Shown here: positions 35,184 to 43,417 of the stretch, in pieces
How positions within the stretch are numbered: the stretch's first letter is position 1
How the letters are laid out: each line of letters starts with the position of its first letter
Assembly (NCBI GenBank): GCA_963815665.1
Contig: CAWFHN010000014.1
Coordinates: forward strand, 124,001-188,000
Length of the DNA: 64,000 nt
DNA from: DASUPK01 sp963815665
GTDB taxonomy: Bacteria; Actinomycetota; Thermoleophilia; Solirubrobacterales; 70-9
Direction of reading: 5' to 3'
The notes under the pieces: model-generated
Database searches by the model: none
Told to the model about the DNA's origin: nothing
Seen by the model: only the letters and a program-made list of their open reading frames with translations
Translations under genes and position numbers: made by a program

Positions 35184-38100
35184 TTGGTGGACGTGCTCGA
35201 CTGGAGAGAACTCGACCCCAACCGACTTGCCAGCTACTGGACCGCAAAGGTGGCCGCGGGTATCGAGGACTACTACGCCGGGGACGGCGAGGCGCCGGGC
35301 GAGTGGCACAGCCAGGGAGCGGCCGCGCTCGGCCTTCGCGGCCAGATCGAGTCCGATGACCTCTCTGCGGTGCTCCGCTCGGAGTATGGCGAGCTCAAGT
35401 CGATGTCTAACCGGGTCGGCCCCGGCCATTCGCCCTACAGCGGCGGCACCACCACGGTCCGCAGAAGAACCGGGTGGGACTTCTGCTTCCGGGCGCCGAA
35501 GTCGGTCGGCCTGATCTATGCCTTAGGCGACGAGCGGGCGAGGAGGGAGGTGGTCGGCGCCCACGACGCGGCGGTCAAGGCCGCTCTCGACTACGCCGAG
35601 CGCCACCTGGTCATGACCAGAAGATCGTTCAATGGAGTCAGGCAGCAGGTGAGGGGCGAGGGCCTGATCTGCGCCCTCTTCCGCCACCGCACATCGCGCG
35701 CCGGCGATCCTCTCCTCCACACCCACGCCCTGGTGGTGAACGCGACGAGGGACGACCGCGGCCGCTGGCTTCGGATCAACGCCCCGCAGCTGCTTGGCCC
35801 TTCAAAGACGCTCAGCTACCTCTACCAGGTGAAGCTCAGGGCAGAACTGACCAGGAGGCTCGGGGTGGAGTGGGACCCGGTCAGAAACGGTCTCGCTGAC
35901 GTCAGGGGCATCTCCCGCGAGTCGATCGAGGCCTTCTCCGGCGGCGCCGGGAGATCCTCGAGCTGCTCGAGTCCCGCGGCCAGGGGCCGAGCAGGCCGTG
36001 CAGCTCAGCAGGCCGCCTACGACACCCGCAAGCCAAAGGACCGCTCCCTCGGACCGCGCGAGCTGCGGGAGGAATGGACGGAATACGCAAGGGAGCTGCG
36101 TGTCGACCACACCGAGATCGGACGCGCCCTCGGGTGCCAACGAGACCCGCGCCCGGTCTCGGAGGCGACGCTTCGCCGAATCGCGAGGGAGCTGACGGAA
36201 GGCCAGGGCATCGTCCGCGAGTCTGCCTCGGCCACCGAGCACGAGATCGTTCGCGCGATCTGTGAGCGGCTTCCGAACGGCGCCGAGGTCGAGGAAGTGG
36301 AGCGCTGCGCCAAGATGGTCGCCGCCTCGCCCGAGCTGGTCCGGCTCGATCAGCCCGAGCGGGAGGAGCGGCTCACCGAGCTGCGGCCCGAAGGTGCCCG
36401 CTACACCACCCGGACGCTGCTCGCCACAGAGCGGGAGCTGATCGAGTCGGCGGTCGCTGGCCAGGGGGCTGGTGTGGCTGTCGCGCCGCGACGAGCGCTC
36501 GACACCGTGTTCGCCGATCCCCGCTGGGCCACGTTGACCGCAGAGCAGGAGGCGATGGTGAGGGCGCTCGCCCGCATGGGCGACCGCCTCGCTGTGGTCC
36601 GCGGCGACGCGGGAACCGGGAAGACCTTCGCCCTGGGCGTCTACCGCGAGGCGATGGAGAGCACGGGGTGGAACGTGATCGGCGCCGCCAACACCCGCCG
36701 CGCGGCGGCGGAGCTGGGTGAGGTCGGAATTCCGGCCACCAGCATCGCCGCCACCCTGGCGGACCTGCGGCGCTCTCCGGGACGGAGGCTGGGGCAGAGA
36801 ACGGTGCTGATCGTCGACGAGGCGGGGACGGCGAGCAACTGGGGTTTGCACGCCCTCTGCCACGAGGTCGAGCTGGCAAAAGGAAAGCTGGTTCTGGTCG
36901 GCGACCCGCGGCAGCTCGGAGCGATCGGCCCGGGCGGTGCCTTCCGAAGCCTGCTCGAGCGCCTGCCGGCGATCGAGCTCCGCGAGGCGATCCGCCAGCG
37001 ACTCCCCACCGACATAGAGGCGATCGCAGCCCAGAAGCGAGAGCGCTTCGGCGAGGCGCTCGGGATCTACGCCGAGGGCGGCCGGGTCGAGGTCTGCGAA
37101 TCGCAGTTCCTCACGCGCGCCGCCGTGGTCGACGGCTGGGCCAGGGATCGAGACCCGGAGGGCTCGCTGATGATCGCGCGAGCGAACCGCGACGTCGCCT
37201 ACCTCAACCGGGCGGCCCGGGCCAGGTTGGAGGCCGAGGGAGCACTCAGCGGTGACGCGATCGAGGTAGCCGGCATGACCTTCCAGCGCGGCGACATCGT
37301 CGTCACCCGCGCTCGCGGCTATGGAATCGGTGTGCGGAACCAGGACCGCTGGCGTGTGCTCTCGGTGGATCGGGATGCGGAGGCGTTGGAGGTCGAGCGG
37401 ATCGGAGACCGCCACTGCGCGCGACTTGACCCCGCCTATCTCGCCTCTACCGGCTGGGGAGGTGCGCCCGCGATCCAACATGGCTACGTCGGCACGATCG
37501 CGATCACTCAGGGGACGACGGTGGAACGGGCGCACGTCCTGCTCGACGGCGGCCTCGACGCCCGCGACCTCTACACCGCCACCACCCGCAGCCGCCAGGA
37601 GACCCGGGTCTACCTAACGGACGCGACGGTGCAAGAGCGCAGCGCGATCCAGCCGGAGCCGGCGCGTGAGGTCCGCGACCCGTACGACGATGTCCTGCGC
37701 GGAATCGATCGCACCCGCCCCGAGCTCGCGGGCCACGAGGAGCGCTACCGCCAGGCGGCGCGGCGGATGTCGGATCGGGAGCTGCGCCAAAGGTACGCCG
37801 CGCTGCTTCGGCAACAAGAGCGGTACGCCGCCGCCGATGAACTTAGAGCCGAGCTTGCAGCGACGTCCGAGGAGTTGACTGCCCGGCGTCGCGCCGAACT
37901 CGCCGCCGCCCGCCGCATCCAGCCCGACTGGGTGGCGAGCTCGATCGGGCTGATGCCCGACAGCCCGACGGAACGCAGGGATTGGGAGCGCCAGCTAACC
38001 GACTTGGTGGCTTACCGGCAGCGCTATGGCGTTCGCGATCGCGACTCGGCATTGGGTGATGAGCCTCGGACGGTGGAGCAGGCGGCCGAGCGGCGGCGGC

Positions 38101-38213
38101 TCGAGGGAGCGCTGACCGCGGAGCGCCAGCGACAGGCTCGGGAACGAACGGCGACGCCCGAGCGAGTCTCCGAACGGGCTGTCACTCGCCGCCCACCGGA
38201 ACTCACGCTCTGA
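35184..38213 (+). CDS. MobF-family conjugative relaxase/helicase (TrwC/TraI-like)
   Basis: 1009 aa from GTG 35184. The relaxase domain has an N-terminal Tyr pair (IEDYYAGDG), GWDFCFRAPKSV and the 3-His motif (FRHRTSRAGDPLLHTHALVVN region, about residue 170). A TraI-type superfamily 1 helicase follows with Walker A GDAGTGKTF (about 473), LIVDEAGTASNWG, GDPRQLGAIGPGGAF and a C-terminal VERAHVLLDGG, YTATTRSRQETRVY. It nicks and unwinds one strand for transfer. Between about 35938 and 35988 the encoded Ser/Gly/Ala-rich segment looks shifted; the next frame there reads RRRREILELLESRGQGP, so two compensating indels are likely. Overall length is normal. Confidence 0.9.
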   Translation: MVDVLDWRELDPNRLASYWTAKVAAGIEDYYAGDGEAPGEWHSQGAAALGLRGQIESDDLSAVLRSEYGELKSMSNRVGPGHSPYSGGTTTVRRRTGWDFCFRAPKSVGLIYALGDERARREVVGAHDAAVKAALDYAERHLVMTRRSFNGVRQQVRGEGLICALFRHRTSRAGDPLLHTHALVVNATRDDRGRWLRINAPQLLGPSKTLSYLYQVKLRAELTRRLGVEWDPVRNGLADVRGISRESIEAFSGGAGRSSSCSSPAARGRAGRAAQQAAYDTRKPKDRSLGPRELREEWTEYARELRVDHTEIGRALGCQRDPRPVSEATLRRIARELTEGQGIVRESASATEHEIVRAICERLPNGAEVEEVERCAKMVAASPELVRLDQPEREERLTELRPEGARYTTRTLLATERELIESAVAGQGAGVAVAPRRALDTVFADPRWATLTAEQEAMVRALARMGDRLAVVRGDAGTGKTFALGVYREAMESTGWNVIGAANTRRAAAELGEVGIPATSIAATLADLRRSPGRRLGQRTVLIVDEAGTASNWGLHALCHEVELAKGKLVLVGDPRQLGAIGPGGAFRSLLERLPAIELREAIRQRLPTDIEAIAAQKRERFGEALGIYAEGGRVEVCESQFLTRAAVVDGWARDRDPEGSLMIARANRDVAYLNRAARARLEAEGALSGDAIEVAGMTFQRGDIVVTRARGYGIGVRNQDRWRVLSVDRDAEALEVERIGDRHCARLDPAYLASTGWGGAPAIQHGYVGTIAITQGTTVERAHVLLDGGLDARDLYTATTRSRQETRVYLTDATVQERSAIQPEPAREVRDPYDDVLRGIDRTRPELAGHEERYRQAARRMSDRELRQRYAALLRQQERYAAADELRAELAATSEELTARRRAELAAARRIQPDWVASSIGLMPDSPTERRDWERQLTDLVAYRQRYGVRDRDSALGDEPRTVEQAAERRRLEGALTAERQRQARERTATPERVSERAVTRRPPELTL

Positions 38214-38259
38214 TCCAACTTCAAGGGGGAGAAACGCGCCCCGTTGCGTCCTTAGGGGT

Positions 38260-38499
38260 GTGCGCGATGCGGCGCGTCAAGACAGGCTTGCCCAGGTGGG
38301 GTCGGTTAACGGCGACCGGCGTACCTGGTTCACGGTCGATTCGCTGGCGGCCTACCTCCAAGTGTCAGACCGAATGATCCGCAAGTGGGTATCCGAAGGG
38401 CGGCTGCGCTCATACAAGCTGGACGGTTGCCGGCGGTTCGACCCGGCGGACGTGGATGCCTTCGTCGCGCAGTTCCTCGACGAGAGGGGAGTTGCTTGA
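38260..38499 (+). CDS. Excisionase-like helix-turn-helix protein
   Basis: 79 aa from GTG 38260, or 67 from GTG 38296. The core WFTVDSLAAYLQVSDRMIRK, WVSEGRLRSYKLDG and RRFDPADVDAFV is the MerR/Xis-type winged helix seen in small excisionases. It overlaps the integrase start by 4 bases (TTGA), the usual xis-int coupling. It probably directs the integrase toward excision. Confidence 0.8.
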   Translation: MRDAARQDRLAQVGSVNGDRRTWFTVDSLAAYLQVSDRMIRKWVSEGRLRSYKLDGCRRFDPADVDAFVAQFLDERGVA

Positions 38500-39623
38500 G
38501 TCAGCGGCGTGCGGTGGGACGGCGGCCCCGCCAGGCTCCGTACCGGCGCAGGTACGGGGATGGGCGCTACGTGTGGGTGGCCCGCTACCGCGACGCCGAG
38601 GGCCGTGTCCGCTACGCGAAGCCGACCTGGAACGGAGGCCGCTCTAGCTTCGGGCGCAAGGCCGACGCGCAGCGGGCTGTCGATGAGGCGATCGACCGCC
38701 TTCACGGAGGCGGGCCAGCCTTCCCGGACACCGTCGGCAGCTACTTCGAGCTTTGGATCGCCCGCCATCCTCGGTCGAGGCGCACCAACGACACCAACCG
38801 GCACCGGATCACGCGGGTGCTCGACGTCGAGTTGGAGGGACGTGAGCTCCGCGCCTGGAAGTTGGACGAGCTGCGGCGCCGACACGTCCGTGCCCTGGTC
38901 GACCACATGCTGCGCGAGCAGGGCCGTGCGGTGCAGGGGGTCCGGGGCATCCTCGGGTCGCTGTCTGCGATGTGCGAGGACGCGATCGAGGACGATGTCG
39001 CCGACCAGAACCCGTTCAAGGGACTGCGCCTCCGGAGGAACGACCCGAGGGCACGCGCGGGATCGAGGCCGATCCGCACCTGGAGCTTCGAGGAGATGCA
39101 CGCTTTCGCCCGGGCGGCTGGGCGGTATGAGGCGATGGTTCGGGTCCTCTCCGACTGCGGCCTGCGCCTTGGCGAGCTGCTCCCGCTGCGTAGGGAGGAC
39201 TTCGACGGCGACACCCTGCACGTGAGGCGGACCTCTCACGAGGGGACGATCCTCGAAGGAACTAAGAGCGATCACGGCGACTCCTCGGCCGGCCGCGTCG
39301 TCCCTTGTCCGCCGACCCTTGCCGGCCTGATCCGCACGCAGCCCACCCGCATCGACACCGAGTGGCTCTTTCCGACCCCGCGTGGGCTGCTGTGGCGCGA
39401 GCGGAACTTCTATCGCGACGTGTGGGAGCCGGCTCGCCTCGAGAGTGGGATGGATCCCCGGCCCCACGAGTTCAGGCACTCATGGGTGAGCCACCTCCGA
39501 GCTGCCGGAGTCGACGATGCAGACCTGGCCGAGATCGCCGGTCACACGGTCGAGACGATGATCGGCCATTACACCCACGCGTTGGGGCGAAGCCATGACA
39601 GCGTTCGGCGTCTAATCGGCTGA
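38496..39623 (+). CDS. Tyrosine recombinase/integrase
   Basis: 375 aa from TTG 38496, which overlaps the xis stop and has AGGGGA 6 bases upstream. An N-terminal arm-binding part (YVWVARYRDAEGRVRYAKPT) and a core-binding SAM-like region precede the catalytic domain: Arg in SDCGLRLGELLPLRR, HEFRHSWVSHLRAAG (HxxR), GHTVETMIGHY with the nucleophilic Tyr. It integrates the element at tRNA-Arg. It is complete and therefore possibly still active. Confidence 0.93.
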   Translation: MSQRRAVGRRPRQAPYRRRYGDGRYVWVARYRDAEGRVRYAKPTWNGGRSSFGRKADAQRAVDEAIDRLHGGGPAFPDTVGSYFELWIARHPRSRRTNDTNRHRITRVLDVELEGRELRAWKLDELRRRHVRALVDHMLREQGRAVQGVRGILGSLSAMCEDAIEDDVADQNPFKGLRLRRNDPRARAGSRPIRTWSFEEMHAFARAAGRYEAMVRVLSDCGLRLGELLPLRREDFDGDTLHVRRTSHEGTILEGTKSDHGDSSAGRVVPCPPTLAGLIRTQPTRIDTEWLFPTPRGLLWRERNFYRDVWEPARLESGMDPRPHEFRHSWVSHLRAAGVDDADLAEIAGHTVETMIGHYTHALGRSHDSVRRLIG

Positions 39624-39638
39624 GGGCCACCACCTCAG
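39620..39638. terminator. Weak hairpin between convergent integrase and RNase H genes
   Basis: CTGAGG (39620-39625), a 7-base loop and CCTCAG (39633-39638). The integrase stop lies inside the stem. No U tract follows, so termination is uncertain. Confidence 0.3.
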
Positions 39639-39651
39639 AGATCAGAACGCC

Positions 39652-40539
39652 TTAGGAGCCGGAGGAGGGCCGGGCCTCGTGTTCCAGCGCCGGGACCTCG
39701 CTCAGAACCTCGGCGATTCTTGGGTTACCTCGGGCCGTGTTGAGCCGGACCACGTAGACGCTCCGGTGACGCAGCACGAGGTCGCTCACGAGCTGGTCCA
39801 CCCTGCCCTGATACGCGCCGCTGATTACCTCGTATGTGTAGCGGTACTCGCGATGGAGCGGCAGAGGCTCGCTGTTGACGATCCGGATTTCGATCTCCTG
39901 ACCCTCGACGGGGACGCAGCCGGGTTCAAGCGACCCTTCAGTCCACTTCCGGCGGACGCTTTTTACTTTCTGGGGCCTGCCCTTCGGACCCTTGGCGGAC
40001 TTCTTCGCGAGCTTGTCGACCGCCTTCGTCCTCTCGCTGCTCTTGCCGGGGATCCACTTCGTGATCACCGGCTTCCCGGTCCGCCGCCGCAGCCGGATGA
40101 TCTCCTGCCAGAGCTTCGCGTTCATCACGGGCGCACCCGAGGATCGATTCCATTGGTTCTGGGCCCACCGAAGCGCGGCATTGAATCCCTCGTGGACGTA
40201 CTGGGAGTCGGTCCAGATCACCACCTTGTCGACGGTTTCGAGGTCGACGGGCGAGCGGTCGCTGACGGCCAGTTGGAGAGCCTTGACCACTGCAGTGAGC
40301 TCCATCTCTTGGGCGTCGGATCCAGGTACTGAGAAGAAGGTCTGCCGCGGGTGAGCAACCTCGGCGCCGTTCTCATCGACGGTGTAAAAGGTGAATGCCC
40401 AGCCGCCGGCACGACTCGGCGCGTTGTAGCTCGAGCCGTCCGTAAGGATGTTGAGCGCGTTGTCGTCAAAGATCTCGATGCGCTCAGGGTAGGTCCCGAT
40501 CCTGCGAGCCTCGGGAGGAGCGGGGAAGAACCCCTGCAA
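39652..40539 (-). CDS. RNase HI-domain protein
   Basis: 295 aa. The RNase H domain (about residues 28-185) keeps the four catalytic acids: Asp in NILTDGSSYNAPSRAGGWAF, Glu in AQEMELTAVVKAL, Asp in VVIWTDSQYVHEG and Asp in RTKAVDKLAKKSAKG. It also has the WAQNQW and ITKWIPGKS strands. The C-terminal 110 residues form a separate beta-rich module (EIEIRIVNSEPLPLHREYRY) that I do not recognise. It probably degrades RNA in RNA:DNA hybrids. As the last gene before attR it belongs to the element. Confidence 0.85.
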   Translation of the reverse strand: MQGFFPAPPEARRIGTYPERIEIFDDNALNILTDGSSYNAPSRAGGWAFTFYTVDENGAEVAHPRQTFFSVPGSDAQEMELTAVVKALQLAVSDRSPVDLETVDKVVIWTDSQYVHEGFNAALRWAQNQWNRSSGAPVMNAKLWQEIIRLRRRTGKPVITKWIPGKSSERTKAVDKLAKKSAKGPKGRPQKVKSVRRKWTEGSLEPGCVPVEGQEIEIRIVNSEPLPLHREYRYTYEVISGAYQGRVDQLVSDLVLRHRSVYVVRLNTARGNPRIAEVLSEVPALEHEARPSSGS

Positions 40540-40604
40540 GTTGCGCCGACTACTCCGGTCGCCGCGTCGCAGCTTGATCGTTTCACACCGCCCTACGGAG
40601 AACG

Positions 40605-40623
40605 ATGGCTACATTCCGGCTAC
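40605..40623 (+). repeat. 19-bp subterminal repeat, candidate integrase arm site (right)
   Basis: Exact copy of 23938-23956 (ATGGCTACATTCCGGCTAC), 65 bases before attR and in the same orientation. The 218-bp gap 40540-40757 otherwise holds only attR and no gene. Confidence 0.6.
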
Positions 40624-40687
40624 GTCGCGGATCTCGGAGGCCCCGGATTTCGCGGCGCAGAGCTGTTTCCGGGGTTGTCGACCCTCA

Positions 40688-40731
40688 GTCTACGAAACCG
40701 AAGGTCACAGGTTCGAATCCTGTCGGGCGCG
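40688..40731 (+). repeat. attR: 44-bp copy of the tRNA-Arg 3' end
   Basis: Exact 44-base copy of 23779-23822. It lacks the acceptor 5' strand and the D arm, so it is not a functional tRNA. It marks the right boundary of the integrated element. Confidence 0.93.
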
Positions 40732-40757
40732 CTCCACGCTCCGTTCCGCCCCGACTC

Positions 40758-41249
40758 TCAGGCCGGAACGCCTTCTCCGCTGACCTCGGCCAGTCGCTGC
40801 TCGGCGTAGTCCCGTCCCTTCTCCGCGTCGCCCAGCACGAGGCCGGCGATATCCGCGAGCGTCACGATCCGCCCTCCTCCGCCCCAGGTGCCGTCGGGGA
40901 TCTCGTTGGCGAAGACCCAGACTCGGGAAGGATCACGCTCGCGGGACCCCTCCTCGGCGTCGAGGACCGCTTCGGTCACCTCCTCGACCATCTTCTGGCG
41001 GCGCTCGGGATCGAACTGGCCCTGCGGAACCGAGGCGATGATCCGATAACGCGGCTCGTCGGCGGGCTCGCCGGCTACGTGCACCGAAGCGGGGTGGTGA
41101 AGGAAGACCCAAGCGATCGAGCGGGCCACTGGGTCGGAGGGATCGGCGCCCTCGTTTCGCAGCAGCACGTCGGTGAGGGTCGAGAGGAGCTCTTTCTCCG
41201 CTTCAGGTGTGAGCGCTCCTTCTGGAATGAACGCGTCGAGCATCGGCAC
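40758..41249 (-). CDS. Tautomerase/MIF superfamily protein
   Basis: 163 aa beginning MPMLDAFIPEGAL, so Pro2 is the expected catalytic base after Met removal. Two betaalphabeta units are visible: the first has ALTPEAEKELLSTLTDVLL, the second RYRIIASVPQGQFDPERRQK with a following long helix, as in tandem tautomerases. The substrate is unknown. It is divergent from an HxlR regulator across a 103-bp gap with two inverted repeats and is probably controlled by it. Confidence 0.75.
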   Translation of the reverse strand: MPMLDAFIPEGALTPEAEKELLSTLTDVLLRNEGADPSDPVARSIAWVFLHHPASVHVAGEPADEPRYRIIASVPQGQFDPERRQKMVEEVTEAVLDAEEGSRERDPSRVWVFANEIPDGTWGGGGRIVTLADIAGLVLGDAEKGRDYAEQRLAEVSGEGVPA

Positions 41250-41285
41250 TGTGGGCCTCCTTGGCCGCCCAGGGGCCCTGGGCTA

Positions 41286-41320
41286 GGTTGCTTTGCACAA
41301 CCGAGCCTAGCGAATCTAGG
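41286..41320. promoter_or_regulatory. Two inverted repeats in the tautomerase/HxlR intergenic region
   Basis: GGTTG...CAACC (41286-41290 and 41298-41302) and CCTAG-CGAAT-CTAGG (41306-41320) lie between the divergent genes. They are candidate operators for the adjacent HxlR protein. Confidence 0.45.
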
Positions 41321-41352
41321 TTTCGTTTGTCAACTCAGCTACCCTGTCGGCT

Positions 41353-41826
41353 ATGCATCCCGACCGGTTTCGCTTTGCGGCCGACAATTGCTCTATCCAG
41401 CGGACCCTCGAGGTCGTGGGGGAGAAATGGACGCTGCTCGTCCTCAGGGAGGCCTTCTACGGAGTTCGTCGCTTCGCGGACTTCCATCGTGCGCTGGGCT
41501 GCGCCCGAAACATCCTCAGCGATCGGCTTCGCACCCTCGTGGACGAGGGCATCATGACCCGTGAGCCTTATCGCGAACCGGGGTACCGAGCTCGCCACGA
41601 GTACCGCCTGACTGACAAGGGCCTTGAGCTGTTCCCAGCGCTTGTCGCGCTGATGCAGTGGGGCGACCGCTGGGCGGCCGACGCCGCAGGGCCGCCAGTC
41701 GAGGTCCACCATCGCGAGTGCGGCGAACTGGTTGGCGTGCAGCTCCGCTGCGCCGCCGGGCATGGGCCGCTCGGCGCGAGCGAAACCGTAGCTGTTCCCG
41801 GGCCTGGCGCTAGAGCCGCCGCATAA
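41353..41826 (+). CDS. HxlR-family transcriptional regulator
   Basis: 157 aa, intact. It has CSIQRTLEVVGEKWTLLVLR, a variable REAFYGVRRFADFHRALGCA, the recognition region NILSDRLRTLVDEGI and a wing with HEYRLTDKGLELFPALVAL. The C-terminal tail contains HRECG...LRCAAGHG with paired cysteines that could sense redox or metal. It is expected to repress itself and the divergent tautomerase gene through the inverted repeats between them. Confidence 0.88.
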   Translation: MHPDRFRFAADNCSIQRTLEVVGEKWTLLVLREAFYGVRRFADFHRALGCARNILSDRLRTLVDEGIMTREPYREPGYRARHEYRLTDKGLELFPALVALMQWGDRWAADAAGPPVEVHHRECGELVGVQLRCAAGHGPLGASETVAVPGPGARAAA

Positions 41827-41860
41827 GGACTCCCCTTGAGGCGGGGACCGGGCGCGCTCG

Positions 41861-42268
41861 TCAGCCGTGCGCGGGGAGGCCGGCCGCGGCCCGCGCCGCC
41901 TCCCACGAGAAGTGGACGTCCACCTTGGTCAGCTTTCCGGCGCGGCTCTCCACGATCCAGCCGATCGGCTGCTCGATGGGGACGTCGCTGGACCGGATGC
42001 GCCCGCGCTGGTGCAGCAGCAGCAGAAGGCGATCGCCGCCCAGATCGATGAACTCCTCCGGCTCGACCGCGTATTCGTCGAACTGGCCCATCCAGAAGAG
42101 CGCCAGGCGCCTGATCCCCTCGTGTCCCTGGTACAGCCGGTCCTCGAGCCACTCCGGAGGGGCCATCCACTCGATTCCGGGGTCGAAGTACTCGAGCGCC
42201 GCGTCGATCCCCTCGTTGTTGAAGGCGGCGAGCATGCTGCGATTCACGGATTCCGTTCCCGCCGGCAT
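41861..42268 (-). CDS. SnoaL/NTF2-like protein
   Basis: 135 aa from ATG 42268; a longer start at ATG 42328 would overlap the upstream gene by 34 bases. The pattern SMLAAFNNEGIDAALEYFDP, IEWMAPPEWL, GHEGIRRLALFWMGQFDEY, LLLLLHQRGRI and WIVESRAGKLTKVDVHFSW is the cone-like NTF2 fold of small hydrolases and polyketide cyclases. Specific role unknown. It follows the flippase-like membrane gene on the same strand. Confidence 0.75.
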   Translation of the reverse strand: MPAGTESVNRSMLAAFNNEGIDAALEYFDPGIEWMAPPEWLEDRLYQGHEGIRRLALFWMGQFDEYAVEPEEFIDLGGDRLLLLLHQRGRIRSSDVPIEQPIGWIVESRAGKLTKVDVHFSWEAARAAAGLPAHG

Positions 42269-42294
42269 CGACCGGAGTATGGCCCAGTCCTGGC

Positions 42295-43365
42295 TCACCC
42301 CGACTGCGTCGCGATGGCGGGTGCGCATGAGGCCAGCTCGCCGCCGGTGGGCATGTCACGGCGCAGGGTGGTGAACGAGACGCCCCCGACCAGCAGCGGG
42401 AGCCAGAACAGGATGATGCGATACGCGAGCACCGCCGCCGTCGTGCCGGCCGCGGGAGCTCCGTAGACGATCAGGGTCCCGATCAGGCCGAGGTCGATGC
42501 CGCCGATTCCTCCGGGGATCGGCAGCAGCCCTCCGAGCTGTCCGATCAGATAGCCCATCAGGATCACCGTGATCGGCGGGGAGAGGCCGAAGGCGTGGAA
42601 GGTCGCCCAGAGCACGGCGTTGTCGAAGATCCAGTAGCCGAGCGAGCCGGCCAGCACGCGCACGTCCCCCGAGCGCAGGATCTGAAGGGCCTCGGTCGTG
42701 CCGTCGATCAGGGCGATTCGGGAGTGGCCCACGGCGCGGCGGAACCGCGAGTCGGCCGGATCGGGGCCGGGGCCCGGTCCGAGGCGCGGGAGCAGCGCCA
42801 CCCCCACCATCACCAGAGTCGCGAGCGCGGCGGGCAGGACGGTGAGCCACGGCGAGAGGTCCGGTCCCAGGAGGCCGACTGCCATCGCCGTACCGATCAC
42901 CGCGACGGCGACGAAGTTGGCACCGCTCTTGATCAGGAAGAACGCGACCGAGCGGCGCGCGATCCGCTTGCCGTCCATGCCGCCGCGGTGGAGGATCCAT
43001 GCCCCGAGGGCGAGGCCGCCGGCGCCGCTCGCGGGCACGATCGACCCCATCGCCAGCTCCGACCCGCCGATCTGCCAGCTTCGCCGCCGGTTGAGGCCGG
43101 TACAGAAGATCGGCCCGAACATGAGGACGTAGGAGGCGTAGGAGAGGCCCTCCAGCGCGGTCGCGAGCACGAGCCAGCCCGGGTTGGCCTTAGCAAGCAG
43201 GTCCCTCACCTCTCCGAGGCCCGGGGCGAGGAGGACGATCGCGCCCAGGATCCCGAGGGCGACGATCGCCTGCAGGGCACGCCGCCGCAGCGTGCGCGGC
43301 TGAAACTCCCGGGGGAGCTCGGCCTCCGGGGTGACCGAAGCAGCGGCTTGGGGCGGGGTGGCCAT
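42295..43365 (-). CDS. Lysylphosphatidylglycerol synthase TM-like / UPF0104 family membrane protein
   Basis: 356 aa from ATG 43365. About eight membrane segments with AIVALGILGAIVLLAPGLGE, a conserved GSIVPASGAGGLALGAWILH, a mid-protein NAVLWATFHAFGL, and PIPGGIGGIDLGLIGTL near residue 290. This is the DUF2156-free transmembrane family related to MprF flippase domains and AglD. It may transport a lipid or lipid-linked intermediate. It is divergent from the RodZ-like gene, with 52 bases between starts. Confidence 0.8.
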   Translation of the reverse strand: MATPPQAAASVTPEAELPREFQPRTLRRRALQAIVALGILGAIVLLAPGLGEVRDLLAKANPGWLVLATALEGLSYASYVLMFGPIFCTGLNRRRSWQIGGSELAMGSIVPASGAGGLALGAWILHRGGMDGKRIARRSVAFFLIKSGANFVAVAVIGTAMAVGLLGPDLSPWLTVLPAALATLVMVGVALLPRLGPGPGPDPADSRFRRAVGHSRIALIDGTTEALQILRSGDVRVLAGSLGYWIFDNAVLWATFHAFGLSPPITVILMGYLIGQLGGLLPIPGGIGGIDLGLIGTLIVYGAPAAGTTAAVLAYRIILFWLPLLVGGVSFTTLRRDMPTGGELASCAPAIATQSG

Positions 43366-43417
43366 GCACACCAAACCTACGCACCCGGCCACCCAAGCTG
43401 GACAATTGGGTCTCCGA

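Larger units (their letters stand above)
23779..40731. mobile_element. Integrated conjugative or mobilisable element in tRNA-Arg(ACG)
   Basis: About 17 kb bounded by the 44-bp att repeats. It encodes a tyrosine integrase and excisionase-like protein near the right end, a MobF relaxase with helicase domain, RNase H and a defence cargo. No type IV secretion genes are present, so it may be mobilisable rather than self-conjugative. The cargo stretch (about 25-35 kb) is visibly richer in A/T than the flanks. Most cargo genes carry stops or frameshifts. Confidence 0.9.

Noticed and set aside
40688..40731. A second tRNA-Arg gene
   Set aside because: Only the 3' 44 bases are present. There is no acceptor 5' strand or D arm, so it is attR.
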